Shown: positions 1 through 9,032 of the stretch, piece after piece
Numbering within the stretch: position 1 is the stretch's first letter
How the letters are laid out: each line of letters opens with the position of its first letter
NCBI GenBank assembly: GCA_013372875.1
Contig: JABXIW010000056.1
Location: forward strand, 1 to 64,000
DNA from: Gammaproteobacteria bacterium
GTDB taxonomy: Bacteria > Pseudomonadota > Gammaproteobacteria > Enterobacterales > Kangiellaceae
Direction of reading: 5' to 3'
DNA length: 64,000 nt
The notes under the pieces: generated by a model
The model's database searches: none
What the model saw: the letters and a program-made list of their open reading frames with translations, nothing else
What the model was told of the DNA's origin: nothing
Made by a program: the position numbers and the translations under genes

Positions 1-1
1 A

Positions 2-97
2 CGTAAAGTTGAAGAGTTGGTCACCGAGATGGAGCAGGAAGCCTTGAAAATGGTGGATGTGCTGCATGGTGAGCGCGAAATCTTTACTGGAGCTTAA
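2..97 (+). CDS. exbB: ExbB/TolQ-like proton channel subunit, C-terminal end only
   Basis: Only the last 31 codons are in the window, ending in a TAA stop at 95-97. The tail is hydrophilic and charged, as expected for the cytoplasmic C-terminus of a MotA/TolQ/ExbB protein. The identification rests mainly on context: the next gene, five bases on, is an ExbD/TolR family protein, and exbB-exbD pairs are normally adjacent and upstream of msbA-lpxK in many gammaproteobacteria. The visible residues alone would not identify the family. Confidence 0.6.
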   Translation, partial: RKVEELVTEMEQEALKMVDVLHGEREIFTGA

Positions 98-102
98 TTC
101 TC

Positions 103-522
103 GTGTGGATTAAAAAACGCAAAGAAGATCTGCAAATCAACTTAACACCTTTGATTGACGTGGTGTTCTTGCTGCTAATTTTCTTTATGGTTTCAACCAG
201 CTTCAAAAAAGAAAGTAAAATTACCGTTAACTTACCCGAAGCATCTGGTGAGACAGCTGAGGCCTTGCCTTTGTCGGTAGATATTAGTGTCAGTAAAGAG
301 GGTGAGGTTTATGTAAATGGCCAAGGCTTGATAAATCGTAAAATCGCCACCATTAAAGACGCCATATTATCTGTTTCGAACGATCAAACTATACCTATTG
401 TGATCAGCTCCGACGAACAAGCTCCCGTGCAGGCGGTTATTAGCATTATGGATGCTGCAGGTCAGTTGGGCTTCATTAACATTCAAATTGCCACTCAACA
501 ACCCAGTGAAGATTCTGAATGA
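103..522 (+). CDS. exbD: ExbD/TolR family biopolymer transport protein
   Basis: A 139-residue protein with a short charged N-terminus, one transmembrane helix at about residues 15-33 and a periplasmic C-terminal domain. The helix contains the family's LTPLIDVVFLLLIFFMV signature, including the conserved membrane Asp that takes part in proton flow. With ExbB it would couple the proton gradient to an outer-membrane process. The start is GTG, because no ATG lies upstream in frame before the ExbB stop. It overlaps msbA by 4 bases (ATGA), so the two are translationally coupled. In this msbA-lpxK setting the pair may be dedicated to envelope transport rather than classical TonB uptake; that is inference. 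Confidence 0.9.
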   Translation: MWIKKRKEDLQINLTPLIDVVFLLLIFFMVSTSFKKESKITVNLPEASGETAEALPLSVDISVSKEGEVYVNGQGLINRKIATIKDAILSVSNDQTIPIVISSDEQAPVQAVISIMDAAGQLGFINIQIATQQPSEDSE

Positions 523-2270
523 CGCCTGCTAATAACTCTTACGATAGCGCCCAAGTTTATAAGCGCATTCTAGGCTATACCAAGCGTTATAAAGGCGCGA
601 TCATTATTGGCATTATTGCCAATATTTTGTATGCCTTGGTGGAAGCCTCGTTTGTTAATGCCATTCAATATTTAGATGAGGCGGTTAAAAGCAAAGATGA
701 GTACACGCTGCTAGTTAAAACCCCACTGATTATCATTGGCGCCATTATCGTTAGAGGTATTTTTAACTTTATTGCCACTTATTGCATTGGCTGGACAGGA
801 CGCAAAGTTGTACAAGCCTTACGCCAAGAGTTATTTGCTCACTATATGTATCAGCCAAATAGTTTTTACAGCAAAAAATCTTCTGGCGAGTTGATTTCTA
901 CTATTACTTTTAATATCGAGCAAATTGCTTTAGCCAGCTCAAAAGCCATTACCGTGGTCTTGCGCTCAGGTGGTATGGTGACCTTTGCCTTGATGTATAT
1001 GTTAATTATCAGTTGGCGATTAACTCTGTTTATTTTGGTTTTAGCGCCAGTGGTCGCTTTGATTGTTAATGTCAGTGCGAAGCGATTTAAGAAAGTCAGC
1101 AGAGGGATTCAAAATTCGGTGGGGGAAGTTACCCATAAAACTGAAGAAAGCGTGCGTGCGCAAGAAGTAATAAAAATGTTTGGTGGTCAGCAAAAGCAAT
1201 CAGAAGAATTTAATTTTGCCGCCAATCGTAATCGTTTACAGGACATGAAGTTAATCATTGCTGAAGGTTTGGCATCCCCAGTGATCCAATCAATTGCTGG
1301 CATTGGCTTTGCAGCGATCGTCTATTTTGGCTCTGTGCAAATATTGGATGGACGCTTAGACGGTTCGCAATTCATCGCTTTTGTTGGCCTTATGGCGTTA
1401 ATTTTAAAACCTTTGAAAGAATTATCTAATGTGAATACCATTTTGCAAAGAGGGATTGCTGGAGCGCAAAGCGTTTTTGAGATTTTGGATAAAGATGGTG
1501 AAAAAGATCTGGGCACTAAAAATATTGATCGAGCCGAAGGTTATGTGGAATTTGAAAAGGTTCGCTTTGCTTATGACGGCGAAGAAGCTGATTTGTTAAA
1601 AGGCATTTCTTTTAAAGTTGAGCCAGGAAAGTCGGTAGCTTTGGTTGGACGTTCAGGAAGCGGGAAAAGCACAATAACCCATTTGTTGCCAAGGCTTTAC
1701 GATATTGAGCATGGTGCTATTAAAATTGATAATACTGAAATTGAGCAGTTGAGCTTATCTTCGCTGCGTAAGCAAATTGCGGTGGTTTCACAAAACGTCG
1801 TCTTGTTTAACGATAGTGTCAGAAATAATATTGCTTATGGTTTTGCCGAATCAGCATCTGAAGAGGCTATTATTGAAGCGGCAAAAAATGCCAACGCTTG
1901 GGAATTTATTCAACAACTGCCCGCTGGTCTGGATACCAATATTGGCGATAATGGTTCGCTACTTTCTGGCGGTCAACGGCAACGCATCGCTATCGCTCGA
2001 GCCATGCTAAAAGATGCGCCAATCTTAATTTTGGATGAGGCCACTTCTGCACTAGATACGGAGTCTGAGCGCCATATTCAAAATGCTTTAGAGAACTTGA
2101 TGCAAGATCGTACAACCATAGTTGTAGCGCATCGTTTGTCTACCGTTGAAAGTGCCAATGAAATTTTGGTGATCCATGATGGCTCGATTGTTGAGCAGGG
2201 CACTCATCAAGATTTATTAGCAAAAGAAGGCGAGTATTATCGCTTGCATCAAATGCAGTTCAGCGATTAA
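519..2270 (+). CDS. msbA: Lipid A export ATP-binding/permease protein MsbA
   Basis: A 583-residue half-transporter, the usual MsbA size. It flips lipid A-core from the inner to the outer leaflet of the inner membrane. An N-terminal six-helix ABC exporter domain (about residues 20-320) is followed by a nucleotide-binding domain. The latter shows Walker A GRSGSGKST near residue 379, the signature LSGGQRQR, Walker B ILILDEATSALD and the H-loop VVAHRLST. It lies between exbD and lpxK in one operon, which supports lipid A rather than drug export. Other exporters of this family look similar, but the lpxK-kdsB neighbourhood makes MsbA the best call. Confidence 0.95.
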   Translation: MTPANNSYDSAQVYKRILGYTKRYKGAIIIGIIANILYALVEASFVNAIQYLDEAVKSKDEYTLLVKTPLIIIGAIIVRGIFNFIATYCIGWTGRKVVQALRQELFAHYMYQPNSFYSKKSSGELISTITFNIEQIALASSKAITVVLRSGGMVTFALMYMLIISWRLTLFILVLAPVVALIVNVSAKRFKKVSRGIQNSVGEVTHKTEESVRAQEVIKMFGGQQKQSEEFNFAANRNRLQDMKLIIAEGLASPVIQSIAGIGFAAIVYFGSVQILDGRLDGSQFIAFVGLMALILKPLKELSNVNTILQRGIAGAQSVFEILDKDGEKDLGTKNIDRAEGYVEFEKVRFAYDGEEADLLKGISFKVEPGKSVALVGRSGSGKSTITHLLPRLYDIEHGAIKIDNTEIEQLSLSSLRKQIAVVSQNVVLFNDSVRNNIAYGFAESASEEAIIEAAKNANAWEFIQQLPAGLDTNIGDNGSLLSGGQRQRIAIARAMLKDAPILILDEATSALDTESERHIQNALENLMQDRTTIVVAHRLSTVESANEILVIHDGSIVEQGTHQDLLAKEGEYYRLHQMQFSD

Positions 2271-2288
2271 CCTTGTCATTATCAATTC

Positions 2289-3275
2289 ATGAGTATCAGC
2301 AAAAGCCAGCAATTTTTCGAAAACCTATGGTATCGAGATACGCCATGGTGGCTCTGGATTTTTTTACCTTTTCATTTGCTGCTGAGTCTTTTAGTTTGGC
2401 TAAGACGTCGCTTTTATAAGTGGGGAATATTTAACTCTTACAAAGCAGACGTTCCTGTGATTGTCATTGGCAATGTGAGCATTGGCGGTACTGGCAAGAC
2501 ACCATTCGCTATTTACCTGCTGAATCAACTCAAGCTGCAAGGATATAATCCAGGTTTGGTCACGCGAGGCTATGGCGGTGATAGTAGCAAGCATCCACTA
2601 GTGGTTAATAAAGATTCACCAACCGAACTGGTCGGTGATGAACCAAAGTTGATTTTTAATAATACTCAAGTGCCGATTGTGGTTGATTATCGAAGAGCAA
2701 GAGGTGCAAGGCGCTTAGTTTCAGAATTTAATTGCGATCTGATAATTTGTGATGATGGCTTGCAGCATTATGCGCTGCAAAGAGATCTCGAAGTACTGAT
2801 CATTGATGGTACTAGAGGCTTTGGTAATGGTTTTTTAATGCCTTTTGGTCCGTTAAGAGAAACTATTGGTCGCAGTAAAAAGTGCGATATTAGTATCATT
2901 AATGGTCAACAAATGCAGCTCCAAGCACAGGCAATCCGCAAGCTCGTCACTCATGAAGCTGTCGAAACTGTTAATCTGCCACTAACCGCTATTGCCGCCA
3001 TTGGCAATCCGCAAAGATTTTATAACACGCTCAAAGAATTAGAACTTGAGTTTGAGACACAAAATTTTCCTGATCATCATAAATTTACTCAAGCTGATTT
3101 TGCTTCAATCGATGGAAATATTATTATGACGGAAAAGGATGCCGTAAAATGTTCATTTCTAAAGGATGAGCGTTTTTATTATTTACCCGTTTCAGCGCAA
3201 ATTGATGATAATATTGAACAACAATTATTGCATTTGATAGCACAAAAAATAGAGGCTAAAGCCCATGAATCCTAA
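2289..3275 (+). CDS. lpxK: Tetraacyldisaccharide 4'-kinase
   Basis: A 328-residue protein that phosphorylates the 4' position of the tetraacyldisaccharide lipid A precursor to give lipid IVA. A hydrophobic N-terminal segment (about residues 20-38) would anchor it to the inner membrane. The P-loop IGGTGKTPF lies near residue 67 within the typical [11 protein letters not shown] context, and the GDEP and DDGLQH motifs of LpxK follow. It starts 18 bases after msbA and overlaps the next gene by 11 bases. Length and motif order match the family, and I see no anomaly. Confidence 0.95.
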   Translation: MSISKSQQFFENLWYRDTPWWLWIFLPFHLLLSLLVWLRRRFYKWGIFNSYKADVPVIVIGNVSIGGTGKTPFAIYLLNQLKLQGYNPGLVTRGYGGDSSKHPLVVNKDSPTELVGDEPKLIFNNTQVPIVVDYRRARGARRLVSEFNCDLIICDDGLQHYALQRDLEVLIIDGTRGFGNGFLMPFGPLRETIGRSKKCDISIINGQQMQLQAQAIRKLVTHEAVETVNLPLTAIAAIGNPQRFYNTLKELELEFETQNFPDHHKFTQADFASIDGNIIMTEKDAVKCSFLKDERFYYLPVSAQIDDNIEQQLLHLIAQKIEAKAHES

Positions 3276-3456
3276 ACTGTTAGATATTTTAGTTTGTCCT
3301 TCTTGTAAAGGACATTTGCTTTTAAATAAGCAAGAACAAGAACTAGTTTGTCGTTTTGATAAGTTGGCCTATCCGATAAAAGACGATATTCCAGTGATGT
3401 TAGAAAATGAAGCCAGAGAACTGACTTTAGATGAAATGGATGCGCTAAAAGGGTAG
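3265..3456 (+). CDS. Trm112-like small zinc-ribbon protein (YcaR family)
   Basis: A 63-residue Trm112/UPF0434 protein of the type found between lpxK and kdsB in many gammaproteobacteria. It begins [16 protein letters not shown] with a CPxC pair, and the DIPVML motif near residues 41-46 is typical. One further Cys (in LVCRFD) is visible, so a full four-Cys zinc site is not obvious. Its molecular role in bacteria is not settled. The start lies inside the end of lpxK, implying translational coupling. Residues and context support the family, but no activity can be read from the sequence. Confidence 0.9.
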   Translation: MNPKLLDILVCPSCKGHLLLNKQEQELVCRFDKLAYPIKDDIPVMLENEARELTLDEMDALKG

Positions 3457-3465
3457 AGATTGAGT

Positions 3466-4224
3466 ATGAAGTTCACCGTTATCATTCCAGCTCGTTATGC
3501 TTCAACACGATTGCCTGGCAAGCCATTAGCCATGATTGGCGATAAGCCTATGATCCAGCACGTTTATGAGCGAGCACTTTTGGCCAATGCGGCGCAAGTA
3601 GTCGTGGCAACTGATGATGAACGCATTGAGCAAGCGGTAAAGGCTTTCGGTGGGCAAGTTTGCATGACCTCAAATCAGCATGAGTCAGGTTCCGACCGAT
3701 TAGCTGAAGTCTGCAATAAACTCGAGCTAGCAGATGATGAAGTGGTAGTTAATGTACAGGGTGATGAGCCCTTTATTTCCAGTGCGAATATTGAGCAAGT
3801 GGCTATGAATTTAGCAGCCAGTAAGGCACCAATGGCTACACTATCGACTCCAATAGAACACGAAGCAGAAGTATTTAACTCCAATGTGGTCAAGGTGGTT
3901 TCAAGCCAAAACGGTCATGCCCTATATTTTTCCCGCGCCCCGATTGCATGGCAGCGAGGTAGCTTTGAAGAAGGAAAAGTTACTAATTTAGCGGCTTGCC
4001 AACGTCATATTGGTATTTATGCATATCGAGCTGGCTTTCTAGCTCAATACGTCCAATTACCACCATCGCAATTGGAACGACTCGAATCTTTGGAGCAGCT
4101 TAGAGTCTTAGAAAACGGTTTTGCTATCCATATTGAACAAGCCAAAGAGGTACCAGGTATGGGTATTGATACTCCAGAAGATTTGGCGGTCGCACAAGAA
4201 AATTACCGTCAGTTAAGGTTATAG
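3466..4224 (+). CDS. kdsB: 3-deoxy-manno-octulosonate cytidylyltransferase (CMP-KDO synthetase)
   Basis: Activates KDO with CTP to give CMP-KDO for LPS inner-core synthesis. The protein opens [20 protein letters not shown], which is the nucleotide-binding start of KdsB. VQGDEPFI near residues 97-104 and GIYAYR later are family motifs. I place the start at ATG 3466 because this aligns exactly with the usual KdsB N-terminus; an in-frame TTG two codons upstream (3460) would add Met-Ser. It follows the Trm112-like gene within 10 bases and abuts the next gene without a gap, so it sits in the same lipid A/KDO operon. Confidence 0.95.
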   Translation: MKFTVIIPARYASTRLPGKPLAMIGDKPMIQHVYERALLANAAQVVVATDDERIEQAVKAFGGQVCMTSNQHESGSDRLAEVCNKLELADDEVVVNVQGDEPFISSANIEQVAMNLAASKAPMATLSTPIEHEAEVFNSNVVKVVSSQNGHALYFSRAPIAWQRGSFEEGKVTNLAACQRHIGIYAYRAGFLAQYVQLPPSQLERLESLEQLRVLENGFAIHIEQAKEVPGMGIDTPEDLAVAQENYRQLRL

Positions 4225-4704
4225 ATGTATTCAATTTTATTTGTCTGCTTAGGGAATATTTGTCGATCGCCTACCGCTGAAGGTGTGTTTCGGGTTAAAG
4301 CTGAGCAAGCGGGGTTGGCCAATAAACTCTTTATCGACTCTGCCGGAACTAGTGCATACCATGTAGGCGAGCAACCCGATCTTAGGTCGCAACAAGAGGC
4401 GAAGCGTCATGGTTATGACTTATCCTATATTCGCTCACGAAAAGTAGCCACTGATGATTTCGATAAATTTGATCTGATCATTGCTATGGACAATTCAAAC
4501 CTTGTGAATTTAAAGCATTTAGATACAAAGGGTTATGACGATAAATTAAAGTTATTTTTACATGATTATGCACCACAATTGGGTGTTTCGGAAGTTCCCG
4601 ATCCTTATTATGGCGGTGCACAAGGTTTTACCGAAGTGGTGCGTTTGATTGAAAGTGCGGCTGATGGACTTATTGAGTACCTAAGAAAGGACTTAAAACT
4701 TTGA
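4225..4704 (+). CDS. Low-molecular-weight protein-tyrosine phosphatase
   Basis: A 159-residue cytoplasmic phosphatase. The catalytic P-loop VCLGNICRSP (CX5R form) is at residues 7-16 and the general-acid loop VPDPYYGG is at about residues 128-135, both in the standard places for the class. The ATG follows the kdsB stop directly and the end overlaps the next start by 4 bases. Substrates cannot be inferred. Relatives of Wzb type act on capsule kinases, but no such kinase is visible here, so I do not use that name. Confidence 0.93.
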   Translation: MYSILFVCLGNICRSPTAEGVFRVKAEQAGLANKLFIDSAGTSAYHVGEQPDLRSQQEAKRHGYDLSYIRSRKVATDDFDKFDLIIAMDNSNLVNLKHLDTKGYDDKLKLFLHDYAPQLGVSEVPDPYYGGAQGFTEVVRLIESAADGLIEYLRKDLKL

Positions 4705-5237
4705 ATGCTATAGAAGTTAATAACTTTTGGTTTAATGAAATTCCTGCCAAAAATTGGTGGGTAAAAGATCCAAAATTTGATCAGGCTCTCCGTGAACGAT
4801 TTTTAACGCTGCATAGTCAAGCCATGGCTGGCGAGTTAGCCCATTGGCGGCAAAGTCCGCAAGGCCGATTGGCTGAAATTATAGTGCTCGACCAGTTTTC
4901 CCGTAATATGTTTCGTGATAGCCCAGCGGCGTTTGCATCAGATCCTTTGGCGCTTTGTTTAAGCCAAACAGCTATTGCCACTGGTGATGACTTAAAGCTA
5001 TCAAGTATTGAAAGGCAATTTTTATATATGCCCTTTATGCACAGCGAATCTAAACTCATTCATGCGCAGGCTGAAAAGCTATTCAAACAGCTTCCTGAGC
5101 ATGGTTATGATTTTGAATTAAAACATAAGGTAATAATTGATCGTTTTGGTCGTTATCCCCATCGCAATAAGATCCTAGGCCGAGAATCTACACCAGAAGA
5201 ATTAGAGTTTTTACAGCAGCCCAATTCAAGCTTCTAA
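4701..5237 (+). CDS. DUF924 family protein
   Basis: A 178-residue soluble protein of the DUF924 family, a helical fold related to TPR proteins. Recognisable features are an early FWF motif (residues 9-11), VLDQFSRNMFRD in the middle, FLYMPFMHSE and a late FGRYPHRNKILGR block. The function of the family is unknown. The start is TTG at 4701, overlapping the phosphatase stop by 4 bases; no in-frame ATG gives a better start. It is the last gene of the operon that begins with exbB-exbD. Confidence 0.88.
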   Translation: MNAIEVNNFWFNEIPAKNWWVKDPKFDQALRERFLTLHSQAMAGELAHWRQSPQGRLAEIIVLDQFSRNMFRDSPAAFASDPLALCLSQTAIATGDDLKLSSIERQFLYMPFMHSESKLIHAQAEKLFKQLPEHGYDFELKHKVIIDRFGRYPHRNKILGRESTPEELEFLQQPNSSF

Positions 5238-5271
5238 AGAATCAAGTCTTAAACTAATTGGCCTTGCCTAA

Positions 5272-5299
5272 TGGCAAGTCAGCATTAAGCAGGTATAAT
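5272..5299 (+). promoter_or_regulatory. Putative sigma-70 promoter for argS
   Basis: A perfect TATAAT hexamer lies at 5294-5299, 44 bases before the argS start. A poor -35 candidate, TGGCAA, lies 16 bases upstream at 5272-5277. The gap between the operon end and argS is only 106 bases and holds no gene. Confidence 0.5.
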
Positions 5300-5343
5300 A
5301 GCGCCAATTTTATCAAAATCGCTACAAATCGAGTGCTATCTTC

Positions 5344-7110
5344 ATGTTAAGCAGTATTGAGCAGGATCTTTCTGCCGTTTTTGGCAAAGCCTTTGAGTCA
5401 CTAGAGTTACCAAATAATCTAGGCGCTGTGCAGCGCTCTAATCGCCCAGATCTAGGGGACTATCAATGTAATGGTGCCATGGCTGCCGCAAAGCTGGGTG
5501 CTGGCAACCCTTTTGTAACTGCCGAAAAAGTGGTGGCTGCGATTGGTGAAAACTCTTTGATTGAAAAAGTGGATGTGGTTCGTCCTGGTTTTATCAATGT
5601 TTTTATCAAGGCAGAAGCCATTTCTAATAAACTTAGTCAGTTTGCAGAAGATAGTTACTTTGGTGCTGCTGAAGATTTATCGGCGCATAAAGTTATGATT
5701 GATTTTGGCGGTCCAAACGTTGCCAAATCGATGCACGTTGGTCATTTGCGTACCGCCATTATTGGTGATGCGCTGCAAAGAATTTTCCGCTTTAAAGGCT
5801 ATGAGGTGGTCTCTGATGCTCACTTGGGAGATTGGGGCACTCAGATGGGAATGTTAATCGAGGGGCTAAAAAAGAGACAACCTGATTTGATTTATTTTGA
5901 TGAGTCAGTGACTACTGATTATCCAAAAGAGTCGCCAGTAACCATTCAAGACTTGGAAGTAATTTATCCAGAAGAGTCTGGGTTATGTAAATCGGATCCT
6001 GAGGCTGCTGAAAAGGCACGCGCCGCTACACTAGAATTACAAAATGGTCGCCCTGGTTATCGTGCACTATGGAAACATTTTGTTGAGGTTTCAGTTGCTA
6101 CCTTGAAACGCGACTATGGCGAACTTGGCGTATCATTTGATTTATGGAAAGGTGAAAGTGATGCCGATCCATTTATTGCACCTTTGTTAGAAGAATTGGC
6201 TGATAAATCTATTTCCATCCAAGATCAAGGCGCACTGATAGTCCCGTTCCGAGACGAAGATGGCGAGAACATAATGCCACCACTAATTTTGCGTAAATCA
6301 GATGGTGCGGTTATGTACGGAACCACTGATTTGGCAACGCTTTACGAGCGTGTGCGAGACGACAAAGCTCAGACGGTGTTATATGTGGTTGATGGTCGCC
6401 AACAGCAACACTTTAAGCAAGTTTTTGCTGCAGCCGATCTAATGGGCTTTAATCAAACCACTCAGTATGAGCACAGTTATTTTGGCACTGTAAATGGTAA
6501 AGATGGCAAGCCTTTCAAAACACGTTCTGGCGGTGTGATGAAGTTGCATGATTTGATTCAGATGGCCAAAGAAGAAGCGCGTAAGAAAATTGCTGAGTCT
6601 AATTTTGGTAGTGATTTCCCAGAAGATGAGAAAGAAGAGATTGCTCATAAAGTAGCGATTGCGACTTTAAAGTTTGCCGATTTGAGAAACTTCCGCATTA
6701 AAGACTATGTGTTTGATTTAGAGAAATTTAGTGAATTCGAAGGCAAAACAGGCCCGTATTTGTTAATGCAGGTTGCACGTATTAAGTCAATCTTGCGCAA
6801 AGCCAAAGCAGCTGACGCTGAAGCTGGTGATCTATTAGCGACATCAGATAATGAAAAATCCTTGAGTTTCCGCTTGCTTGATTTCCCAGCCACGATTGAT
6901 AGAACCGTTGAGAAGCGCGCACCTCATTTTTTATGTGAGCACCTTTATAACTTAGCTCAAGAATACAGTTCTTTTTATCAGAAGCAGCATATCATGAACG
7001 AAGAGGACAAAACTAAGCAGGCAAGTTTGTTACGTTTAAGCCAAATCTGTATGCAACAGCTTGAAATGGGATTACAGCTTTTAGGAATTGAAACCCTAGA
7101 GCGAATGTAA
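5344..7110 (+). CDS. argS: Arginyl-tRNA synthetase
   Basis: A 588-residue class I aminoacyl-tRNA synthetase that charges tRNA-Arg. An N-terminal additional domain (about residues 1-110) is followed by the catalytic domain with the HIGH-type motif HVGHLRTAIIGD near residues 131-142. A KMSKS-equivalent region, FKTRSGGVMKL, lies near residue 392. The C-terminal anticodon-binding helical domain ends in GIETLERM, typical of bacterial ArgS. It is monocistronic, with its own promoter candidate and a terminator directly after it. Confidence 0.97.
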   Translation: MLSSIEQDLSAVFGKAFESLELPNNLGAVQRSNRPDLGDYQCNGAMAAAKLGAGNPFVTAEKVVAAIGENSLIEKVDVVRPGFINVFIKAEAISNKLSQFAEDSYFGAAEDLSAHKVMIDFGGPNVAKSMHVGHLRTAIIGDALQRIFRFKGYEVVSDAHLGDWGTQMGMLIEGLKKRQPDLIYFDESVTTDYPKESPVTIQDLEVIYPEESGLCKSDPEAAEKARAATLELQNGRPGYRALWKHFVEVSVATLKRDYGELGVSFDLWKGESDADPFIAPLLEELADKSISIQDQGALIVPFRDEDGENIMPPLILRKSDGAVMYGTTDLATLYERVRDDKAQTVLYVVDGRQQQHFKQVFAAADLMGFNQTTQYEHSYFGTVNGKDGKPFKTRSGGVMKLHDLIQMAKEEARKKIAESNFGSDFPEDEKEEIAHKVAIATLKFADLRNFRIKDYVFDLEKFSEFEGKTGPYLLMQVARIKSILRKAKAADAEAGDLLATSDNEKSLSFRLLDFPATIDRTVEKRAPHFLCEHLYNLAQEYSSFYQKQHIMNEEDKTKQASLLRLSQICMQQLEMGLQLLGIETLERM

Positions 7111-7130
7111 GCCGCAGAAATGAAGTTCAT

Positions 7131-7156
7131 AAAGCCCAGTTTCTGGGCTTTTTTTT
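7131..7156 (+). terminator. Rho-independent terminator after argS
   Basis: A 9-bp stem, AAAGCCCAG / CTGGGCTTT, around a TTT loop is followed by a run of T, 20 bases past the argS stop. It also lies between convergent genes, but the T-run favours + strand termination. Confidence 0.9.
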
Positions 7157-7176
7157 ACGCTTAAAAGATTTTGCAC

Positions 7177-8076
7177 TTAAAAAATAATAGCGTAAAGAAC
7201 TAAACCCAGTAACATCCATTTAACTAAGTAATACAGAGTTTTATTGTAGACCTTCAGGTTTTTTCCCACTTTGCGGATAGGATAAACCAAGCCAAAGACA
7301 TGATTTAAAAAACCTGTCTTATCTGCATCAGTATTCGGTGACTGGGTAGCTCGAGCCATAGTCACACTAAAAAGTTTATTAACTACTTTTGCAAAAAAGT
7401 TATTAGTAGGGCGCTCAATGTCACAAAAGAAAATAATGCGATTTTGTTCAGTTTTGTTTTCTGCACGATGGACGAATGTTTCATCAAACATAACAGCTTC
7501 ACCATCACGCCATGAATACTTTTCTCCATCAACAAAAATAGCACAATCATCTGAGTTTGGCGTGACTAAACCGAGATGATAACGCAAAGAACCAGCGTAA
7601 GGATCACGGTGAGGATGCAGCTGCGATCCTGCTGGTAATGCTGCAAACATTGCGGCTTTTACACTTGGGATGTTAGAAATCAGCTCAACCGTCTTGGGGC
7701 ACTGCTCTAAGGCTGATGGCAAAGGGCCGTGATACCACTTCAAATAAAAGCGTTTCCAGCCTTGTCGAAAAAAGGAATTAAAGCCAGCATCATTGTACTT
7801 ATCCGAGCTTTTGATTTGCTCATTGCTTTGTAAGGCAAGAGCTTCATCTCGAATGATGTGCCAATTATCCTGAATGACTTTTAGTTCTGGAAACTGTTTC
7901 AGATCAATATACGGCTGATTCGGAACTTTAGATGATGCATACATTAAACAATTAACAGGTGCGAAAAAAGTCGAGTGGTCTAGCAGCTGCTTATGCGGCT
8001 TTAATCTTAGTTTTCCACGATAATGCACCGCTATAGTAGAAACTGCAAAGACACTGATAATGATGATTGAAAGCAA
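7177..8076 (-). CDS. lpxO: LpxO-like lipid A / aspartyl-asparaginyl beta-hydroxylase
   Basis: A 299-residue membrane-anchored Fe(II)/2-oxoglutarate dioxygenase. There is an N-terminal transmembrane helix (residues 1-17), then the RGKLRLK...LLDHSTFFAP and VPNQPYIDLKQFPEL blocks that I recognise from Salmonella LpxO, and a C-terminal hydrophobic helix. Iron ligands are visible as HRD (in LHPHRDP) and a later His in FVHRAENK, with Arg in RIIFF as the likely 2-oxoglutarate ligand. LpxO hydroxylates the secondary acyl chain of lipid A. Related peptide hydroxylases share the catalytic core, but the N-terminal match favours LpxO. It is transcribed convergently with argS. Confidence 0.82.
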   Translation of the reverse strand: MLSIIIISVFAVSTIAVHYRGKLRLKPHKQLLDHSTFFAPVNCLMYASSKVPNQPYIDLKQFPELKVIQDNWHIIRDEALALQSNEQIKSSDKYNDAGFNSFFRQGWKRFYLKWYHGPLPSALEQCPKTVELISNIPSVKAAMFAALPAGSQLHPHRDPYAGSLRYHLGLVTPNSDDCAIFVDGEKYSWRDGEAVMFDETFVHRAENKTEQNRIIFFCDIERPTNNFFAKVVNKLFSVTMARATQSPNTDADKTGFLNHVFGLVYPIRKVGKNLKVYNKTLYYLVKWMLLGLVLYAIIF

Positions 8077-8124
8077 AATATTGGCCAGTTTTCAGAAGTT
8101 TATCAATTATAACTAATTTGCATT

Positions 8125-8862
8125 TTAAAAAGAACAAACGGAACAGCTTGGATTCTTAGAAATTTTATAAGTTTTGTTCTGATTATTAAGCAAATTTAAG
8201 CTTTGCAGTGTTCCGTCTAGAGTCGGTAATCCCAATATGACTTTTAATGCTTCAGAGGCTTGCATCGTACCAATTAAACCAACTATTGGGGGGAAAACAC
8301 CTTGGTCCTCACAGTTTTGCTCATTCTGGTCTTTATCGTCAAATAAGCAATAGTAGCAGGGCGATGATTGTTTCAAATTAAAAGTAGTTACGTGGCCATG
8401 AAATTTTATGGCGGAACCATGAACCAAAGGAACCTTCAGATCGATCGATAGCTGATTGAGCAAAAAACGAGTATCGAAATTGTCACTGCAATCTAAAATC
8501 AAATCAGTATCTTTTAATAATTCACCAGAATTGTGTTTATCCACTCTTTGTCTTTGTGCTGTGACTTGTATATAAGGGTTTAGGTTAAGTAACCGCTGCT
8601 TAGCGGAGTCAACTTTTGCTTCACCAACAGTATCTTTTGAGTGGATTATCTGGCGTTGCAAATTTGAAAGCTCTACGAGATCATGATCAATCAAAACTAA
8701 ATGCCCAACACCGGCAGCAGCTAAATAGAAGCTAGCAGAGGCTCCTAAACCGCCTAGACCAACAATTGCTACTTTGGCATTATTTAGACGCTGCTGACCC
8801 GACTCATCGATTTCGGGCAAAATGATTTGTCGACTATAATGCAGGAGTTCTTGTTCGTTCAC
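8125..8862 (-). CDS. moeB: HesA/MoeB/ThiF family adenylyltransferase
   Basis: A 245-residue E1-like enzyme that adenylates the C-terminal Gly of a ubiquitin-like sulfur carrier (MoaD or ThiS). The ATP-binding loop GLGGLGASASFYL is near residues 35-47, followed by VLIDHDLVELSNLQRQ. Two zinc-binding pairs are visible, CYYC in the middle and CSVC at the C-terminus. It lacks the rhodanese domain of longer MoeZ forms. MoeB and ThiF cannot be separated with certainty from sequence, and no moa or thi gene is adjacent. The gene stands alone between lpxO and a divergent GGDEF gene. Confidence 0.82.
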   Translation of the reverse strand: MNEQELLHYSRQIILPEIDESGQQRLNNAKVAIVGLGGLGASASFYLAAAGVGHLVLIDHDLVELSNLQRQIIHSKDTVGEAKVDSAKQRLLNLNPYIQVTAQRQRVDKHNSGELLKDTDLILDCSDNFDTRFLLNQLSIDLKVPLVHGSAIKFHGHVTTFNLKQSSPCYYCLFDDKDQNEQNCEDQGVFPPIVGLIGTMQASEALKVILGLPTLDGTLQSLNLLNNQNKTYKISKNPSCSVCSF

Positions 8863-9032
8863 TTCTTAATCTTAAAAGCTTTTTAAGGCAAGTTTATCAT
8901 CAGTGGGAAAATCATATAACCAAAAATTGCATAAAGTGAGCAATGCAAATCTGACTTGTTTAAATTTTAGACACATGTATTATGAATATAAGCATATCCA
9001 TAATTCAAATTTAACTATAAATCTTATTCGGC